Notes: generated from the letters alone by a model not told the origin. 64,000 nucleotides of DNA from Nocardiopsis sp. FIRDI 009 (GCF_003386285.1 NZ_QPNC01000009.1:248001-312000), one strand, 5' to 3'. Positions 1-9,095 are shown, counted from the first letter of the stretch. Translations and numbers: made by a program.

Positions 1-45
1 AGTCCCGCGGCCCCTCCACCGGGGCGGGCGTTCTCGAAACGGACG

Positions 46-51
46 TAACCT
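46..51 (+). promoter_or_regulatory. -10 element of leaderless dinB
   Basis: TAACCT lies six bases before the dinB ATG and no Shine-Dalgarno sequence is present, so transcription probably starts at the A of the start codon. No convincing -35 or LexA box is visible in the 45 bases available upstream. Confidence 0.4.
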
Positions 52-57
52 GGGCGC

Positions 58-1344
58 ATGAGCCGACGCCAACTGGAGCGCGGTGCCGCGCTGCGCGGAA
101 TGGTCACCCCCGACGGCATCGTCGCGCTGGGACCGGACTTCCCCGCGGACGGGTCGGGCCCCGACACGGGGTGTGACATCCTGCACCTGGACATGGACGC
201 GTTCTTCGCCAGCGTCGAGCAGCGGCGCCACCCCGGGGCGAGGGGACGCCCGGTCATCGTCGGCGGGACCGGACCGCGCGGGGTGGTCTCCTCGGCCGAC
301 TACCTCGCCCGGGCCAAGGGCGTCCACTCGGCGATGCCCATGGTGCGGGCGACACGCCTGTGCCCGGAGGCGGTCGTGTTCCCGCCGGACGGGGCCGCCT
401 ACCGTGCCGCCTCCGAGGCCGTCATGGACATCCTGCGGTCGGTGACCCCCCTCGTGCAGCCGCTCTCCCTCGACGAGGCATTCCTGGACGTGTCCGGGGC
501 GCGCAGGCGGCTCGGCGGACCCGTGCGCATCGCGGCGATGATCCGCGAGCGCGTTCGGGCCGAGCAGCGGCTCACCTGTTCGGTGGGGGTGGCCGCCACC
601 AGGTTCGTCGCCAAACTCGGCTCCACGCACTGCAAACCCGACGGCCTGCTCCTGGTCCCCACCGACCACGTGCGCTCCTTCCTGGACCCGCTCCCGGTGG
701 GGGCGCTGCCCGGTGTGGGCGACCGGACCGAGCAGACCCTGGCCAGGCTGGGGCTGCGCACGGTCGGCGCCCTGGCCCGAACCGACCCCCACCTGTTGCG
801 GACGGAGCTGGGCGCCAAGGCGGGAACCCGCCTGGCGGAGCTGGCCCGCGGTGTGGACGAGACCCCCGTGGTCCCCGAGACCCCCGACAAGAGCGTCGGG
901 GCCGAGGAGACCTTCGACGCGGACGTGGGCGATCCGGAGGTGATCAACCGCGAGCTGCTGCGGCTGTCGGAGCAGGTGGCCCGGCGCCTGCGCGCCTCGG
1001 GGCAGGTGGGGCGCACGGTGAGCGTGAAACTGCGCCGGGCGGACTTCTCCACCATCACCCGGTCGCGGACCCTTCCCGAGGCCACGGACGTGGGCCGGGA
1101 GATCAGCGCCGTGGCACGCGAACTGTACGCGGCGGCGGGGCTGGACCGGGTCAGGTTGCGTCTGGTCGGCGTACGGGTGGAGGGGGTGCTCCCCGCGGAC
1201 CAGGCTCCGCGTCAGCTCGCCCTGGACGAGGAGGAGAGCGGCTGGCGGGACGTCGAACGCGTGATGGACAGGGTGGCCGCCCGTTTCGGTCCGGGCGCGA
1301 TACAGTCGGCGGTACTGGCCAAGCGTGACGAAAACGACGTATGA
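58..1344 (+). CDS. dinB: DNA polymerase IV (Y-family, DinB)
   Basis: Error-prone Y-family polymerase that copies past damaged template. Visible are the catalytic DMD motif at D45 and D47 (HLDMDAFFASVE), the second acidic motif SLDE at residues 137-140, the helix-hairpin-helix stretch LPGVGDRTEQTLARLG and a little-finger domain to the end (428 aa, slightly long because of a 40-residue N-terminal extension). The C-terminus lacks an obvious QLxLF clamp motif, but QLALD near residue 403 could be a degenerate one. A TAACCT hexamer ends six bases before the ATG, so the mRNA is probably leaderless. Confidence 0.95.
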   Translation: MSRRQLERGAALRGMVTPDGIVALGPDFPADGSGPDTGCDILHLDMDAFFASVEQRRHPGARGRPVIVGGTGPRGVVSSADYLARAKGVHSAMPMVRATRLCPEAVVFPPDGAAYRAASEAVMDILRSVTPLVQPLSLDEAFLDVSGARRRLGGPVRIAAMIRERVRAEQRLTCSVGVAATRFVAKLGSTHCKPDGLLLVPTDHVRSFLDPLPVGALPGVGDRTEQTLARLGLRTVGALARTDPHLLRTELGAKAGTRLAELARGVDETPVVPETPDKSVGAEETFDADVGDPEVINRELLRLSEQVARRLRASGQVGRTVSVKLRRADFSTITRSRTLPEATDVGREISAVARELYAAAGLDRVRLRLVGVRVEGVLPADQAPRQLALDEEESGWRDVERVMDRVAARFGPGAIQSAVLAKRDENDV

Positions 1345-1494
1345 TTCCGCAACTTCCGGGCACCTCCGAGCGTTCTCAGGATAGGACCGGAGTCAGGGTA
1401 GGCAGAGAGGCATGGAAGCCGGTGTTTCCGATACAGAGTGCGGGTACCGTGACCCAAGCGGGTCAGGTGGTCACACAGCTTTTCTTTCCAGTAG

Positions 1495-1504
1495 GCGCTA
1501 GCGC
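1495..1504. other. 10-bp palindrome upstream of the DUF3040 gene
   Basis: The 243-base gap between dinB and the DUF3040 gene contains the perfect palindrome GCGCTAGCGC, followed by CCGTATTCT, which could hold a -10 element. Nothing else stands out in the gap. The palindrome could be a regulator site or chance. Confidence 0.2.
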
Positions 1505-1587
1505 GCCGTATTCTGGGCATACCACTGACCGAGAGACTGTTCATCAGTACCCGTCACCCCAACCGGGGACTGTCGTAGGGAGGCGCC

Positions 1588-1989
1588 GTGCCGCTCTCTG
1601 AACACGAGCAGCGCATGCTCGACCAGATCGAGCGGGCGCTGTATGCCGAGGACCCGAAGTTCGCGAACACCGTTCGGCAAACGAACCCCGCGGTCCACTA
1701 CAAGCGCTGGATCATCAAGGCCGTACTCGGATTCGTCATCGGCGTCGTACTGCTGCTGGCGGGCCTCCTGATCGGTAACCCGGTCATGCAGGTACTCATC
1801 AGTGTCCTCGGCTTCATCGTCATGCTGGCGTGCTTCCTGTGGGGCGCCAACGCATGGCGTAAGGCAGCCGGAGGGGGCGCCGAGCCCGCGGTGCCCGCGG
1901 ACGCGAAGCAGAAACGCAAGGGCGACCGCCCAGGCATGATGCACCGGTTCGAGGAGCGCTGGCGTCGCCGCCATGAGGGCGAGGAGTAG
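1588..1989 (+). CDS. DUF3040 membrane protein
   Basis: Small actinobacterial membrane protein of unknown function (133 aa). The N-terminus MPLSEHEQRMLDQIERALYA is the hallmark of DUF3040. Two hydrophobic helices follow at about residues 47-68 and 70-90, then a basic tail rich in Arg and Lys. The GTG start is supported by GGGAGG a few bases upstream. A strong hairpin follows the stop codon, so it is probably transcribed alone. Family membership is clear; no function can be assigned. Confidence 0.9.
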   Translation: MPLSEHEQRMLDQIERALYAEDPKFANTVRQTNPAVHYKRWIIKAVLGFVIGVVLLLAGLLIGNPVMQVLISVLGFIVMLACFLWGANAWRKAAGGGAEPAVPADAKQKRKGDRPGMMHRFEERWRRRHEGEE

Positions 1990-1994
1990 ACAGT

Positions 1995-2035
1995 GTCCCT
2001 TCGGCCCGGGTTGACAGGCCCGGAGGGCCGGGGAC
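1995..2035 (+). terminator. hairpin after the DUF3040 gene
   Basis: Nested arms GTCCC/GGGAC and CGGCCC/GGGCCG with a two-base bulge form a GC-rich stem starting six bases after the stop codon. There is no long T tract, as is usual for actinobacterial terminators. Confidence 0.55.
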
Positions 2036-2205
2036 GCTTCGTCTCCGCCTTCGCCTGACGCTCTTCCTCACCAGCGGCTCGACCCGTCTCGCGGCACCTC
2101 GGCGGTGCCCGAACGAAGCCCCGCGTGGTGGGCGCACGGACGGCGCCCCGGCTCCCCGCCTCTCGGAGCGACGCGCCGGTGCGATCGGGAACGGCACGAC
2201 GAGCA

Positions 2206-2250
2206 CGGAAGCGGCGGGGTCCACCTTCGATGTGGATCCCGCCGCTTCCG
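2206..2250. terminator. 19-bp hairpin between convergent genes
   Basis: Arms 2206-2224 and 2232-2250 pair over 19 bases with a single G-T wobble, around a 7-base loop. It sits in the 374-base gap between the convergent DUF3040 and transglutaminase genes and should stop transcription from both sides. The rest of the gap has no supported gene. Confidence 0.7.
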
Positions 2251-2321
2251 GCGTTCTCGGACACCGTTGGCGCCCCGGCACCGGCCCACCCTCCATCGGG
2301 GCGTACGACCGCGCGGACGGC

Positions 2322-2353
2322 GAAGACCCCCCGGGGCGCTCCCGGGGGTCTTC
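2322..2353 (-). terminator. terminator of the moxR-DUF58-transglutaminase operon
   Basis: GAAGACCCCC and GGGGGTCTTC pair, extended by CGGG/CCCG with one bulged C. The hairpin lies 11 bases beyond the stop codon of the transglutaminase gene. Confidence 0.65.
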
Positions 2354-2363
2354 CCACCGTTCC

Positions 2364-4727
2364 TCAGGCGGCCGTCGGCGCGGGCCCCAGGTCCGGCCGC
2401 GGCCGACGCCACGGCGCCAGTGAACGCGGCAGCAGCACCGCTCTGAACCTGTCCCCTCGGCCGCTGGCCGCGACCAGTCCGGCACGGGCCGCGCGCAGGT
2501 CCTCCCGCGGTTCCCGCACGACGGCCGGTTCGGGGGCGTACCGCGCGGACTCCTCGCCCAGGGCCAGCCGCCACAGCGCAGCACGGGCCTCCTCCGGCAG
2601 CGGTCCCCGTGCCGCCAGACGCGCGGCCGTCGCCCTCGGGCTCTCCGTCAGATCCCACGTCACACCCAGGTCCACGCAGGTGTCCCGGAGCTCCCGCCAC
2701 GCGGCGTGCGCCGCGGCGGCGGGTGAGCCCCCTGTGAGGGCGGCCGTGCGCGATCCGCGCACCGCCGTCCGGACGAGGGCGGGCAGGGCGACCAGAGCCA
2801 GCCCGCCCAGGACCGCGGCCGCGACCGGCAGCCACACCGGAACGGTCCAGCCGCCCGAGCCCGACGCCGGGCCCGCGGCGGACTCGTCCGTCCCCTCGCC
2901 CCCGGGGGTGGCGCTCGCCTCGGGTGCGTCGGTCGGTTCGTCGCTCTCGGGCTCGTCGTCCGGGCCGGGCTCGGTCTCCGGCCGCTCCGGCTCCTCGTCC
3001 CGGCCGGTGCCGTCCGTGGCGTCGCCGCCCGTACCGTCGGTGTAGTCGGGCACCGTGGCCGTTCCCTGACCGTCGGCGGAGGCGGGGGTCGGCTCGAACC
3101 GCACCCAGCCCACGCCCTCGAAGTACAGTTCCGGCCAGGCGTGCGCGTTACCCGTCGTCACGGCCCACCGGCCGTCGCCCATCCGCTGGCCCGCCGTGTA
3201 GCCGGTCGCCACGCGGGAGGGGATGTCGGCCTGGCGCGCCATGACCGCCATGGCGCCGGCGAACTGCTCGCAGTACCCCACCCGGTCCTCCAGCAGGAAG
3301 TGGACCAGCGGGTCGGCTCCCTCGGGGACCGCGGGCGGCGTCAGGTCGTAGTCGAACCCGCCTCCGGTGAAGTGCTCCTGGAGGGCGACGGCCCGTTCGT
3401 AGGGCGAGTCCGCGTCCTCGGTCAGCGTCTCGGTCAGCTCCGCCACGCGCGGGTCCACGTCGTCGGGCAGCGCGAGGAGGGAACCCGGCGCCGACCACGC
3501 CTGCCCCGCCGCCGCCAGCTCGTCCGCCGACGGGGTGACCGACGTCGACTCGACGGTGAAGCTGAGGCCGGTACGCGGACTGTCGGTCGTGAACACCATG
3601 AGACTGCCGGGGTCGGCGTACCACTCACCGGCCACGTCCACCGAGCGCGGCCAGTACGGCATCGGCAGGAAGTCCAGGCTGGGCGCGTCGGAGTCCATGG
3701 AGATCCGCGTGGTCGCGGTGGGGCCGTCGGGCTCGCCGGACCAGCCCGCCGACAGCGGCAGGTCGTCCTCGATCCGGGAGTCGTCGTCCGCGTCGACCGG
3801 CGACATCGCCCAGTTCACGCCGTCGAACTCGTCCAGCACGTACATGCGCAGGTAGTCGGGCTCCTCGGCGTCGGTGGTGTAGGTGAGCACCGTCCGGTCG
3901 GAGCCGGAGGCCAGGTTGCTGCGGAGCGAGACCAGCGGGTGCGTGGTGGTGATGACGCCCGGCCCGTTGCCGATGTAGGTGCCGTCCGCGGCCTGGTGGA
4001 TGACGTCACTGCGCAGTGACGGAACCGCCAGCGGGACCGTCAGCGTCAACAGTACGGCCGCCGTGACGGACACGGCGGCGACGGCCGCGCGCCGCAGGCC
4101 GACCAGGAACCGGACCGAGGGGTCGCGCCCGTCGGGAACGGGCAGTCCCCACTCACGGCCGCGCAGCCACATGTCCACGGACAGCAGGACGAGGAACCCG
4201 ACCGCGGCGCTGAGCGCCGCCCCCGGCGCCACCCCGCCGTCGTCCACCACCAGGGGGACCATCAGCAGCGCGATCAGCAGGCCCCCGACCATCCCCGGGC
4301 AGCGCGCGGTCACGGCCAGGAAGTCCGCGGCCATCGCGATCACGGCGAAGGCCACCGCGATGATCAGCGCGACCCCCGCGGTCCCGGTGACCGGAGGGGT
4401 GCCGGTGTTGACGGCGTCGATGCCCCGCTCCAGCAGGCGCACCAGCTCGGGGAAGGTACCGGAGGTGGGGATCAGCCCCAGGACGGCGGTGTGCGCCGCG
4501 AACAGCGGGGTGAGCAGCACCGCCATGACGAAGATCTGGAGGAAGGGCACCGCCGTGGCGCTCCACCCGGTCAACCGGTAGAGCGCCGAGGCCGCCGCCA
4601 CGCCCACCATCATCAGCACGGCCGGGAACCACCAGCCGGGGCCCGTCACGATCGTGCCGAGCAGGGGCACCGCCGCCACCAGGCTGACCAGTGTGGCCGT
4701 CGGCATCAGGGGACGCAGCGCTCTCAA
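2364..4727 (-). CDS. transglutaminase-like membrane protein (TgpA type)
   Basis: Membrane protein of 787 aa: about six transmembrane helices in the first 210 residues, an extracellular region with a transglutaminase-core fold (Cys486 in GYCEQFAGA, His529 in NAHAWPELY), an acidic Pro/Thr-rich linker, one more helix and a cytoplasmic DUF4129-like tail. The start is the TTG at 4727: GGAGGG lies six bases before it, and it overlaps the TGA of the DUF58 gene as TTGA, implying translational coupling. Last gene of the MoxR/DUF58/transglutaminase trio common in actinomycetes, thought to act in envelope protein maturation. Substrate unknown. Confidence 0.9.
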   Translation of the reverse strand: MRALRPLMPTATLVSLVAAVPLLGTIVTGPGWWFPAVLMMVGVAAASALYRLTGWSATAVPFLQIFVMAVLLTPLFAAHTAVLGLIPTSGTFPELVRLLERGIDAVNTGTPPVTGTAGVALIIAVAFAVIAMAADFLAVTARCPGMVGGLLIALLMVPLVVDDGGVAPGAALSAAVGFLVLLSVDMWLRGREWGLPVPDGRDPSVRFLVGLRRAAVAAVSVTAAVLLTLTVPLAVPSLRSDVIHQAADGTYIGNGPGVITTTHPLVSLRSNLASGSDRTVLTYTTDAEEPDYLRMYVLDEFDGVNWAMSPVDADDDSRIEDDLPLSAGWSGEPDGPTATTRISMDSDAPSLDFLPMPYWPRSVDVAGEWYADPGSLMVFTTDSPRTGLSFTVESTSVTPSADELAAAGQAWSAPGSLLALPDDVDPRVAELTETLTEDADSPYERAVALQEHFTGGGFDYDLTPPAVPEGADPLVHFLLEDRVGYCEQFAGAMAVMARQADIPSRVATGYTAGQRMGDGRWAVTTGNAHAWPELYFEGVGWVRFEPTPASADGQGTATVPDYTDGTGGDATDGTGRDEEPERPETEPGPDDEPESDEPTDAPEASATPGGEGTDESAAGPASGSGGWTVPVWLPVAAAVLGGLALVALPALVRTAVRGSRTAALTGGSPAAAAHAAWRELRDTCVDLGVTWDLTESPRATAARLAARGPLPEEARAALWRLALGEESARYAPEPAVVREPREDLRAARAGLVAASGRGDRFRAVLLPRSLAPWRRPRPDLGPAPTAA

Positions 4728-5995
4728 CGCAGACCCTCCAGAGGGGTGGTCGGCCCGGCCACCGGGGCGGCGGCACCGGCCCCCCGCCACAGGGGCGGCA
4801 GCTCGCCGGGTGTGGAGACGGTCATGACCCGCCACCCCGCGGACGCCAGGACCTTACCGGCCCCGTCCAGGGCGTCGGCGGAGGGCCAGGCGGCCCGGGC
4901 GCACAGCACGGCCAGGCGCGTGCCGCCGCGGATGTCCGACAGCGCCGCGACCTCCTCGGGGCTCGTCGCGCCCAGGACCGCCACCACCAGACTGGCGGAC
5001 CGGCCCCGCTGGGCGCCGAGCATGTCGACGCCGCCGAGCAGCCCCGGGGCGTCGGAGGGCGCGGCCACGGCCAGGCCGTCCAGAACCCCGGCGGAGGAGG
5101 CGGTGGGCACACGGCCGCGTTCGGTGTACAGCCGCAGTTCGTGGCCGTTGTCGGTCAGGTACACCGCGACGGACGCGGCGACGGACACGGCCGTCTCCAG
5201 CGAACCGGCCGGGCCCTCGCCCAGGTGGGCCCGCAGTCGGGTGTCCAGCAGGACCGCGCTGTGCTCGCGCCAGTGCTGCTCGTCGCGGCGCACCATGAGC
5301 TCGCCGTGTTTGGCGGTGGACCGCCAGTGCACCCGGCGCAGTTCGTCGCCGTACTGGTACTCGCGGGGAACCGGGTCCTGCTCGCCGGCACCGGCCACCG
5401 ACCGGCGGGGCGACTCCTCGCCCTGCGATCCGTCGACCGCCCCCAGCGGGGACAGCGGCACGGTCGGCGGCGTGACCAGCAGGTGCGAGGGGGCCCCGAC
5501 CAGACGGGTGACGCGCGCGCATCCGAGCGGGTCGGTTATCCCCACGATCAGCGGCCCCACGGCGTAGCTGCCGCGTACGGCGGGGCGCACGAGGTAGGAC
5601 ACGTCACGGACCGCGCGCGCTCCCAGGTACCCGACGGTGAAGCGCGGGTGGGCGCCCAGGGGGACGGGGAGGCCGTCCTCGACGAACACCGAGGTGACGG
5701 GCCAGACGGAGGAGGCGTTGCCGATCCGTACCAGCACGCGCGCGTCGTGCCCGGCCGGGACCCGGCTCGGGACGAGGGCCCGACTGTGCGCGATCCGCGA
5801 CGCCGCCCCGATCAGGCTGAGCGAGGCGACCGACGGAACGGCGACCAGCAGTACGCCCAGGCCCACGATCTCGCGCTGGCCCACGACGAGGCCGACGACG
5901 AGGGCGAGGACGCCGAAGAAGAGCATGGAGCCGCCGCGCACGGTGAGGGTCCGCCGCGTCCAGGACGGGACGGGGGGTGTCGGCTGTCCGGTCAC
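4724..5995 (-). CDS. DUF58 domain protein
   Basis: 423-aa protein with a hydrophobic pair of helices near residues 23-60 (LFFGVLALVVGLVVG and the following segment) and a DUF58 core containing REYQYGDELRRVHWRSTAKHG, the family signature, about two thirds along. DUF58 proteins resemble von Willebrand A domains and are nearly always encoded next to MoxR ATPases. The GTG start overlaps the moxR stop as GTGA, so the two are probably co-translated. Longer upstream extensions of the frame run inside moxR and are not believable. Confidence 0.92.
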   Translation of the reverse strand: MTGQPTPPVPSWTRRTLTVRGGSMLFFGVLALVVGLVVGQREIVGLGVLLVAVPSVASLSLIGAASRIAHSRALVPSRVPAGHDARVLVRIGNASSVWPVTSVFVEDGLPVPLGAHPRFTVGYLGARAVRDVSYLVRPAVRGSYAVGPLIVGITDPLGCARVTRLVGAPSHLLVTPPTVPLSPLGAVDGSQGEESPRRSVAGAGEQDPVPREYQYGDELRRVHWRSTAKHGELMVRRDEQHWREHSAVLLDTRLRAHLGEGPAGSLETAVSVAASVAVYLTDNGHELRLYTERGRVPTASSAGVLDGLAVAAPSDAPGLLGGVDMLGAQRGRSASLVVAVLGATSPEEVAALSDIRGGTRLAVLCARAAWPSADALDGAGKVLASAGWRVMTVSTPGELPPLWRGAGAAAPVAGPTTPLEGLR

Positions 5996-6984
5996 TGCGG
6001 GCCGGGGACGGGGAGACGGGAGACCAGCTTGGCGACGATCTGTTCGGCGGACAGGCGCTCCATCCCGGCCTCGGGGCTGGGCAGCAGCCGGTGGGCCAGG
6101 ACCGGCACGGCCAGCGCCTGGATGTCGTCGGGGACGACGTAGTGCCGACCGTCCAGGGCGGCGTAGGCGCGGGCGGCGCGCACCAGGTGCAGTGTCGCGC
6201 GGGGGGAGGCGCCCAACCGCAGTTCGGGGCTGGTGCGCGTGGAGTTGACCAGGTCGACCACGTAGCGGCGCATCCCGGGCGCGACGTGCACCGAACGCAC
6301 CCGGTCGGCGAGGTCGCGCACGTGCGCCGCGTCGGTGACCGGCGCCAGCCCGTCCAGGGGGGAGTGGGCGCTGTGGGCGTCGATCATGTCCAGTTCGGCC
6401 TGGGGTGCGGGGTAGCCGACGGAGACACGGGCCATGAACCGGTCCCGCTGCGCCTCGGGAAGGGTGTAGGTGCCCTCCATGTCCGAGGGGTTCTGCGTGG
6501 CCACCACCATGAAGGGGCGCTCCAGCGTGCGGGACTGTCCGTCGGTGCTGACCTGGCGCTCCTCCATGCACTCCAGGAGGGCGGCCTGGGTCTTGGGAGA
6601 GGCGCGGTTGATCTCGTCGCCCAGGACGATGTTGGCGAACACCGGTCCGGGGTTGAACTCGAACTCGCGCCGGTCCTGGTGGTAGACGTTCACGCCGGTG
6701 ATGTCGCTGGGCAGCAGGTCCGGGGTGAACTGGATGCGCTGCACCGAGCAGTCGACCGCCCGCCCGAGGGCCTTGGCGAGCATCGTCTTGCCGACACCGG
6801 GCACGTCCTCGACGAGGAGGTGGCCCTCGGCGAGCAGAACCGTCAGCGCGATGCGCAGGACCTCCGGCTTGCCCTCGATGACGGTCTCGATCGCGCCGCG
6901 GACGCGGTCGGCGACGGCGACGATCTCGCCGACGTCCGTCCGGACGCCGCCTCCCTGGCCGCCGTGGTGTGTGCCGAGTGACAC
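5992..6984 (-). CDS. moxR: MoxR-family AAA+ ATPase
   Basis: 330-aa AAA+ ATPase of the MoxR group, chaperone-like proteins that act with vWA/DUF58 partners. Walker A is DVPGVGKTML, Walker B and the following signature are VLGDEINRASPKTQ, and sensor 1 is VVATQNP. The GTG start at 6984 is chosen because GGGAGGGG ends four bases upstream and it gives the usual family length. First gene of the three-gene minus-strand operon, divergent from mraZ across 305 bases. Confidence 0.94.
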   Translation of the reverse strand: MSLGTHHGGQGGGVRTDVGEIVAVADRVRGAIETVIEGKPEVLRIALTVLLAEGHLLVEDVPGVGKTMLAKALGRAVDCSVQRIQFTPDLLPSDITGVNVYHQDRREFEFNPGPVFANIVLGDEINRASPKTQAALLECMEERQVSTDGQSRTLERPFMVVATQNPSDMEGTYTLPEAQRDRFMARVSVGYPAPQAELDMIDAHSAHSPLDGLAPVTDAAHVRDLADRVRSVHVAPGMRRYVVDLVNSTRTSPELRLGASPRATLHLVRAARAYAALDGRHYVVPDDIQALAVPVLAHRLLPSPEAGMERLSAEQIVAKLVSRLPVPGPQ

Positions 6985-7040
6985 GAGACCCCTCCCGCTT
7001 GTCCTGGCTCCGTGTGTCGGTGTCGCTCCGAGGCTAGGCC

Positions 7041-7055
7041 CAATCGGAGCGATTG
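7041..7055. repeat. inverted repeat upstream of moxR
   Basis: CAATCG, three bases, CGATTG. This relatively AT-rich dyad lies 57 bases upstream of the moxR start in an otherwise GC-rich 305-base gap. It could be an operator for moxR; no regulator is identified. Confidence 0.3.
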
Positions 7056-7208
7056 CAAACCAAAGTGCTGGAATCGGCCGCCGTCGGCCCTGGTCGACGG
7101 CGGCCGTGCCCGAACCGCGCGGCGGCGGTCTCGGCGCCCCACCCCAGGCGCACGTCTGTGACCTGCGCCTTCGAGCGCGAAACGGCGTAGGGACACGGGT
7201 TGACGCTG

Positions 7209-7236
7209 TTGACGGTGGAGGAGAGTGGAGTAAGGT
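7209..7236 (+). promoter_or_regulatory. mraZ promoter (dcw cluster)
   Basis: TTGACG at 7209-7214 and TAAGGT at 7231-7236 are separated by 16 bases, close to the consensus for the main actinobacterial sigma factor. A second TTGACG lies at 7200. The MraZ repeats overlap the spacer, the -10 and the start region. Confidence 0.65.
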
Positions 7237-7250
7237 GGGGGAATGTGGGG
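7215..7250 (+). promoter_or_regulatory. MraZ operator: four GTGGRG repeats in 10-bp phase
   Basis: GTGGAG at 7215 and 7225 and GTGGGG at 7235 and 7245 are spaced exactly ten bases apart, one helical turn. MraZ proteins are known to bind short arrays of TGGGN-type direct repeats with this period upstream of their own gene and repress the dcw cluster. The array lies on the promoter, so autorepression fits. Confidence 0.8.
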
Positions 7251-7289
7251 AAAACGAGGTTCCCACGACGGGGTGAGGGAGGTGGCGCC

Positions 7290-7721
7290 GTGTTCCTCGG
7301 CACACACACCCCCCGCCTCGACCAGAAGGGGCGGCTGTTCCTTCCGGCGAAGTACCGCGACGAACTGTCGGGGGGGTTGGTGATCACCAAGGGTCAGGAG
7401 CACTGCCTCTACGTCTTCCCGATAGAGGAGTTCCGGCGCGTCACCGAGGCGCTCAGCTCCGCTCCGGTCACCGCCAAGGCGGTTCGCGACTACGGTCGGG
7501 TCCTCTTCGCCAGCGCCTCCGACGAGTCCTGCGACAAGCAGGGCCGGATCACCATCCCGCCGAAACTGCGCGACTACGCGGGCCTGGACCGCGAGTGCGT
7601 CGTCATCGGCGCCAACACGCGGTTGGAGATCTGGGCGGCCCAGGCCTGGTCGGACTACGAGGCCGAGCAGGAGCAGGCCTTCGCGCGACTGTCGGAGGAG
7701 GTGCTGCCCGGGGTGCTGTGA
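7290..7721 (+). CDS. mraZ: transcriptional regulator MraZ
   Basis: 143-aa DNA-binding protein with two tandem AbrB-like MraZ domains, seen as [18 protein letters not shown] near the N-terminus and [19 protein letters not shown] in the second half. It forms a ring-shaped oligomer in other bacteria and regulates division and wall genes. The GTG start is preferred over an upstream ATG because of the Shine-Dalgarno GGGAGGTGG and the canonical start [11 protein letters not shown]. It opens the dcw cluster. Confidence 0.96.
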   Translation: MFLGTHTPRLDQKGRLFLPAKYRDELSGGLVITKGQEHCLYVFPIEEFRRVTEALSSAPVTAKAVRDYGRVLFASASDESCDKQGRITIPPKLRDYAGLDRECVVIGANTRLEIWAAQAWSDYEAEQEQAFARLSEEVLPGVL

Positions 7722-7772
7722 CACCGGTGCCCCGCCGGTGCGACCAGCACGACAGTCCACACCCTCGCAAAC

Positions 7773-7790
7773 CGGGTCCGGCCGGACCCG
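7773..7790. repeat. 18-bp perfect palindrome between mraZ and rsmH
   Basis: CGGGTCCGG followed by its exact complement. The inner 14 bases recur at 7887-7900. The 260-base mraZ-rsmH gap contains no other recognisable element. The pair could be a regulator site or a paused-transcription hairpin. Confidence 0.45.
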
Positions 7791-7886
7791 CGGACACGGC
7801 ACGGACGAGCTGGCGCGACTTCCCCGGCGCCAGGTCGTCAACGCGAGCCCGCCGAAAGGTGGACAATGGCGGCCGTGTCCGGACGA

Positions 7887-7900
7887 GGTCCGGCCGGACC
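7887..7900. repeat. second copy of the GGTCCGGCCGGACC palindrome
   Basis: Exact 14-base copy of the core of the palindrome at 7773-7790, 82 bases before the rsmH start. Two identical dyads in one gap argue against chance, though GC-rich palindromes are frequent in such genomes. Confidence 0.4.
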
Positions 7901-7981
7901 CCGGTCGGGCCACGCCAAGGACACCGCGTGACGCACACACCCGTGCGTCCGCGCGGACACTCAGGGGGAGAGGGCGACAGC

Positions 7982-9079
7982 GTGGAGGAACGGCACGGCA
8001 TGGGGGACGACCGGCGGCACGGGGGAGCGGACCCGGACGGCGTCGCGGACAGGACCGCCGCCGCGCGGTCGGAGGAGGAGAGGTCTGCGCCGGAGGCGTC
8101 CGCGGAGGGTGGCGGAGGGCGGGGGGAGAACCCTCTGCACGTACCCGTCATGCTCGACCGGATCGTGGAACTGCTCGCGCCCGCGCTCAGCCGCCCCGGC
8201 GCAGTGCTCGTCGACGGCACCCTCGGCCTGGGCGGTCACGCCGAGGCCCTGCTGAAGGCGTGCCCCACCGCGCGCCTGGTCGGGGTGGACCGGGACACCA
8301 CCGCGCTGGAACGCAGCGCGAAGCGGCTGGCCCCCTACGCCGACCGCACCCACTTCGTGCACGCGGTCTACTCCGACATCCCGCGCGCCCTGGACGAGGC
8401 GAGCGCCCCCGAGGCCGACGCCGTCCTGCTCGACCTGGGCGTGTCCTCGCCCCAGCTCGACGAGACCGAACGCGGCTTCGCCTACGCGCACGACGCCCCC
8501 CTGGACATGCGCATGGATCTGACCCAGGAGCTCACGGCGGCGGACGTGGTCAACACCTACCCCGTCGCCGAGCTCACCCGGATCCTGCGCACCTACGGCG
8601 AGGAGCGCTTCGCCTCCCGCGTCGCCCGCGCGATCGAACGCCGACGCGCCAAAGCCCCCATCGTCTCCACCCGCGAACTGGCCGAACTCGTCCGCGACGC
8701 CATCCCCGCCGCCACCCGCCGCACCGGAGGGCACCCAGCCAAGCGCACCTTCCAGGGCCTGCGCATCGAGGTCAACGCCGAACTGTCCATCCTCGACCGC
8801 GCCCTGCCCGCCGCGATCTCCCGCCTGGCTGTCGGCGGGCGGATCGCGGTGCTGTCCTACCACTCCCTGGAGGACAGGATGACCAAACGGGCCCTGACCG
8901 ACCTCGCCACCGACACCACCCCCGCCGACCTCCCCGTCCCGCTCCCCGACCGGCAGCCGGAGCTGCGGCTGCTCACCCGGGGCGCGGAACTCCCCACGGA
9001 CGCAGAGATCGAAGGCAACCCACGTGCGCAGTCCGCCCGCCTCCGGGCGGCCGAACGCGTACGCCGGGCATCGCGGTAG
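7982..9079 (+). CDS. rsmH: 16S rRNA (cytosine-1402-N4) methyltransferase RsmH (MraW)
   Basis: S-adenosylmethionine-dependent methyltransferase that modifies C1402 in the ribosomal decoding site. The SAM-binding motif is [15 protein letters not shown], followed by [17 protein letters not shown] and the C-terminal [14 protein letters not shown]. 365 aa, about 50 more than usual because of an acidic, Gly-rich N-terminal extension; the conserved domain starts at [16 protein letters not shown] 7982 is chosen for its GGGGGAGAGGG ribosome site; GTG 7928 with AAGGA upstream is an alternative. Confidence 0.94.
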   Translation: MEERHGMGDDRRHGGADPDGVADRTAAARSEEERSAPEASAEGGGGRGENPLHVPVMLDRIVELLAPALSRPGAVLVDGTLGLGGHAEALLKACPTARLVGVDRDTTALERSAKRLAPYADRTHFVHAVYSDIPRALDEASAPEADAVLLDLGVSSPQLDETERGFAYAHDAPLDMRMDLTQELTAADVVNTYPVAELTRILRTYGEERFASRVARAIERRRAKAPIVSTRELAELVRDAIPAATRRTGGHPAKRTFQGLRIEVNAELSILDRALPAAISRLAVGGRIAVLSYHSLEDRMTKRALTDLATDTTPADLPVPLPDRQPELRLLTRGAELPTDAEIEGNPRAQSARLRAAERVRRASR

Positions 9080-9095
9080 AGCGGTAGGAGAGCAG

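Noticed and set aside
29..44. Possible LexA box (CGTTCTCGAAACG) upstream of dinB
   Set aside because: The arms match only at the outer four bases and it does not fit the actinobacterial SOS consensus.
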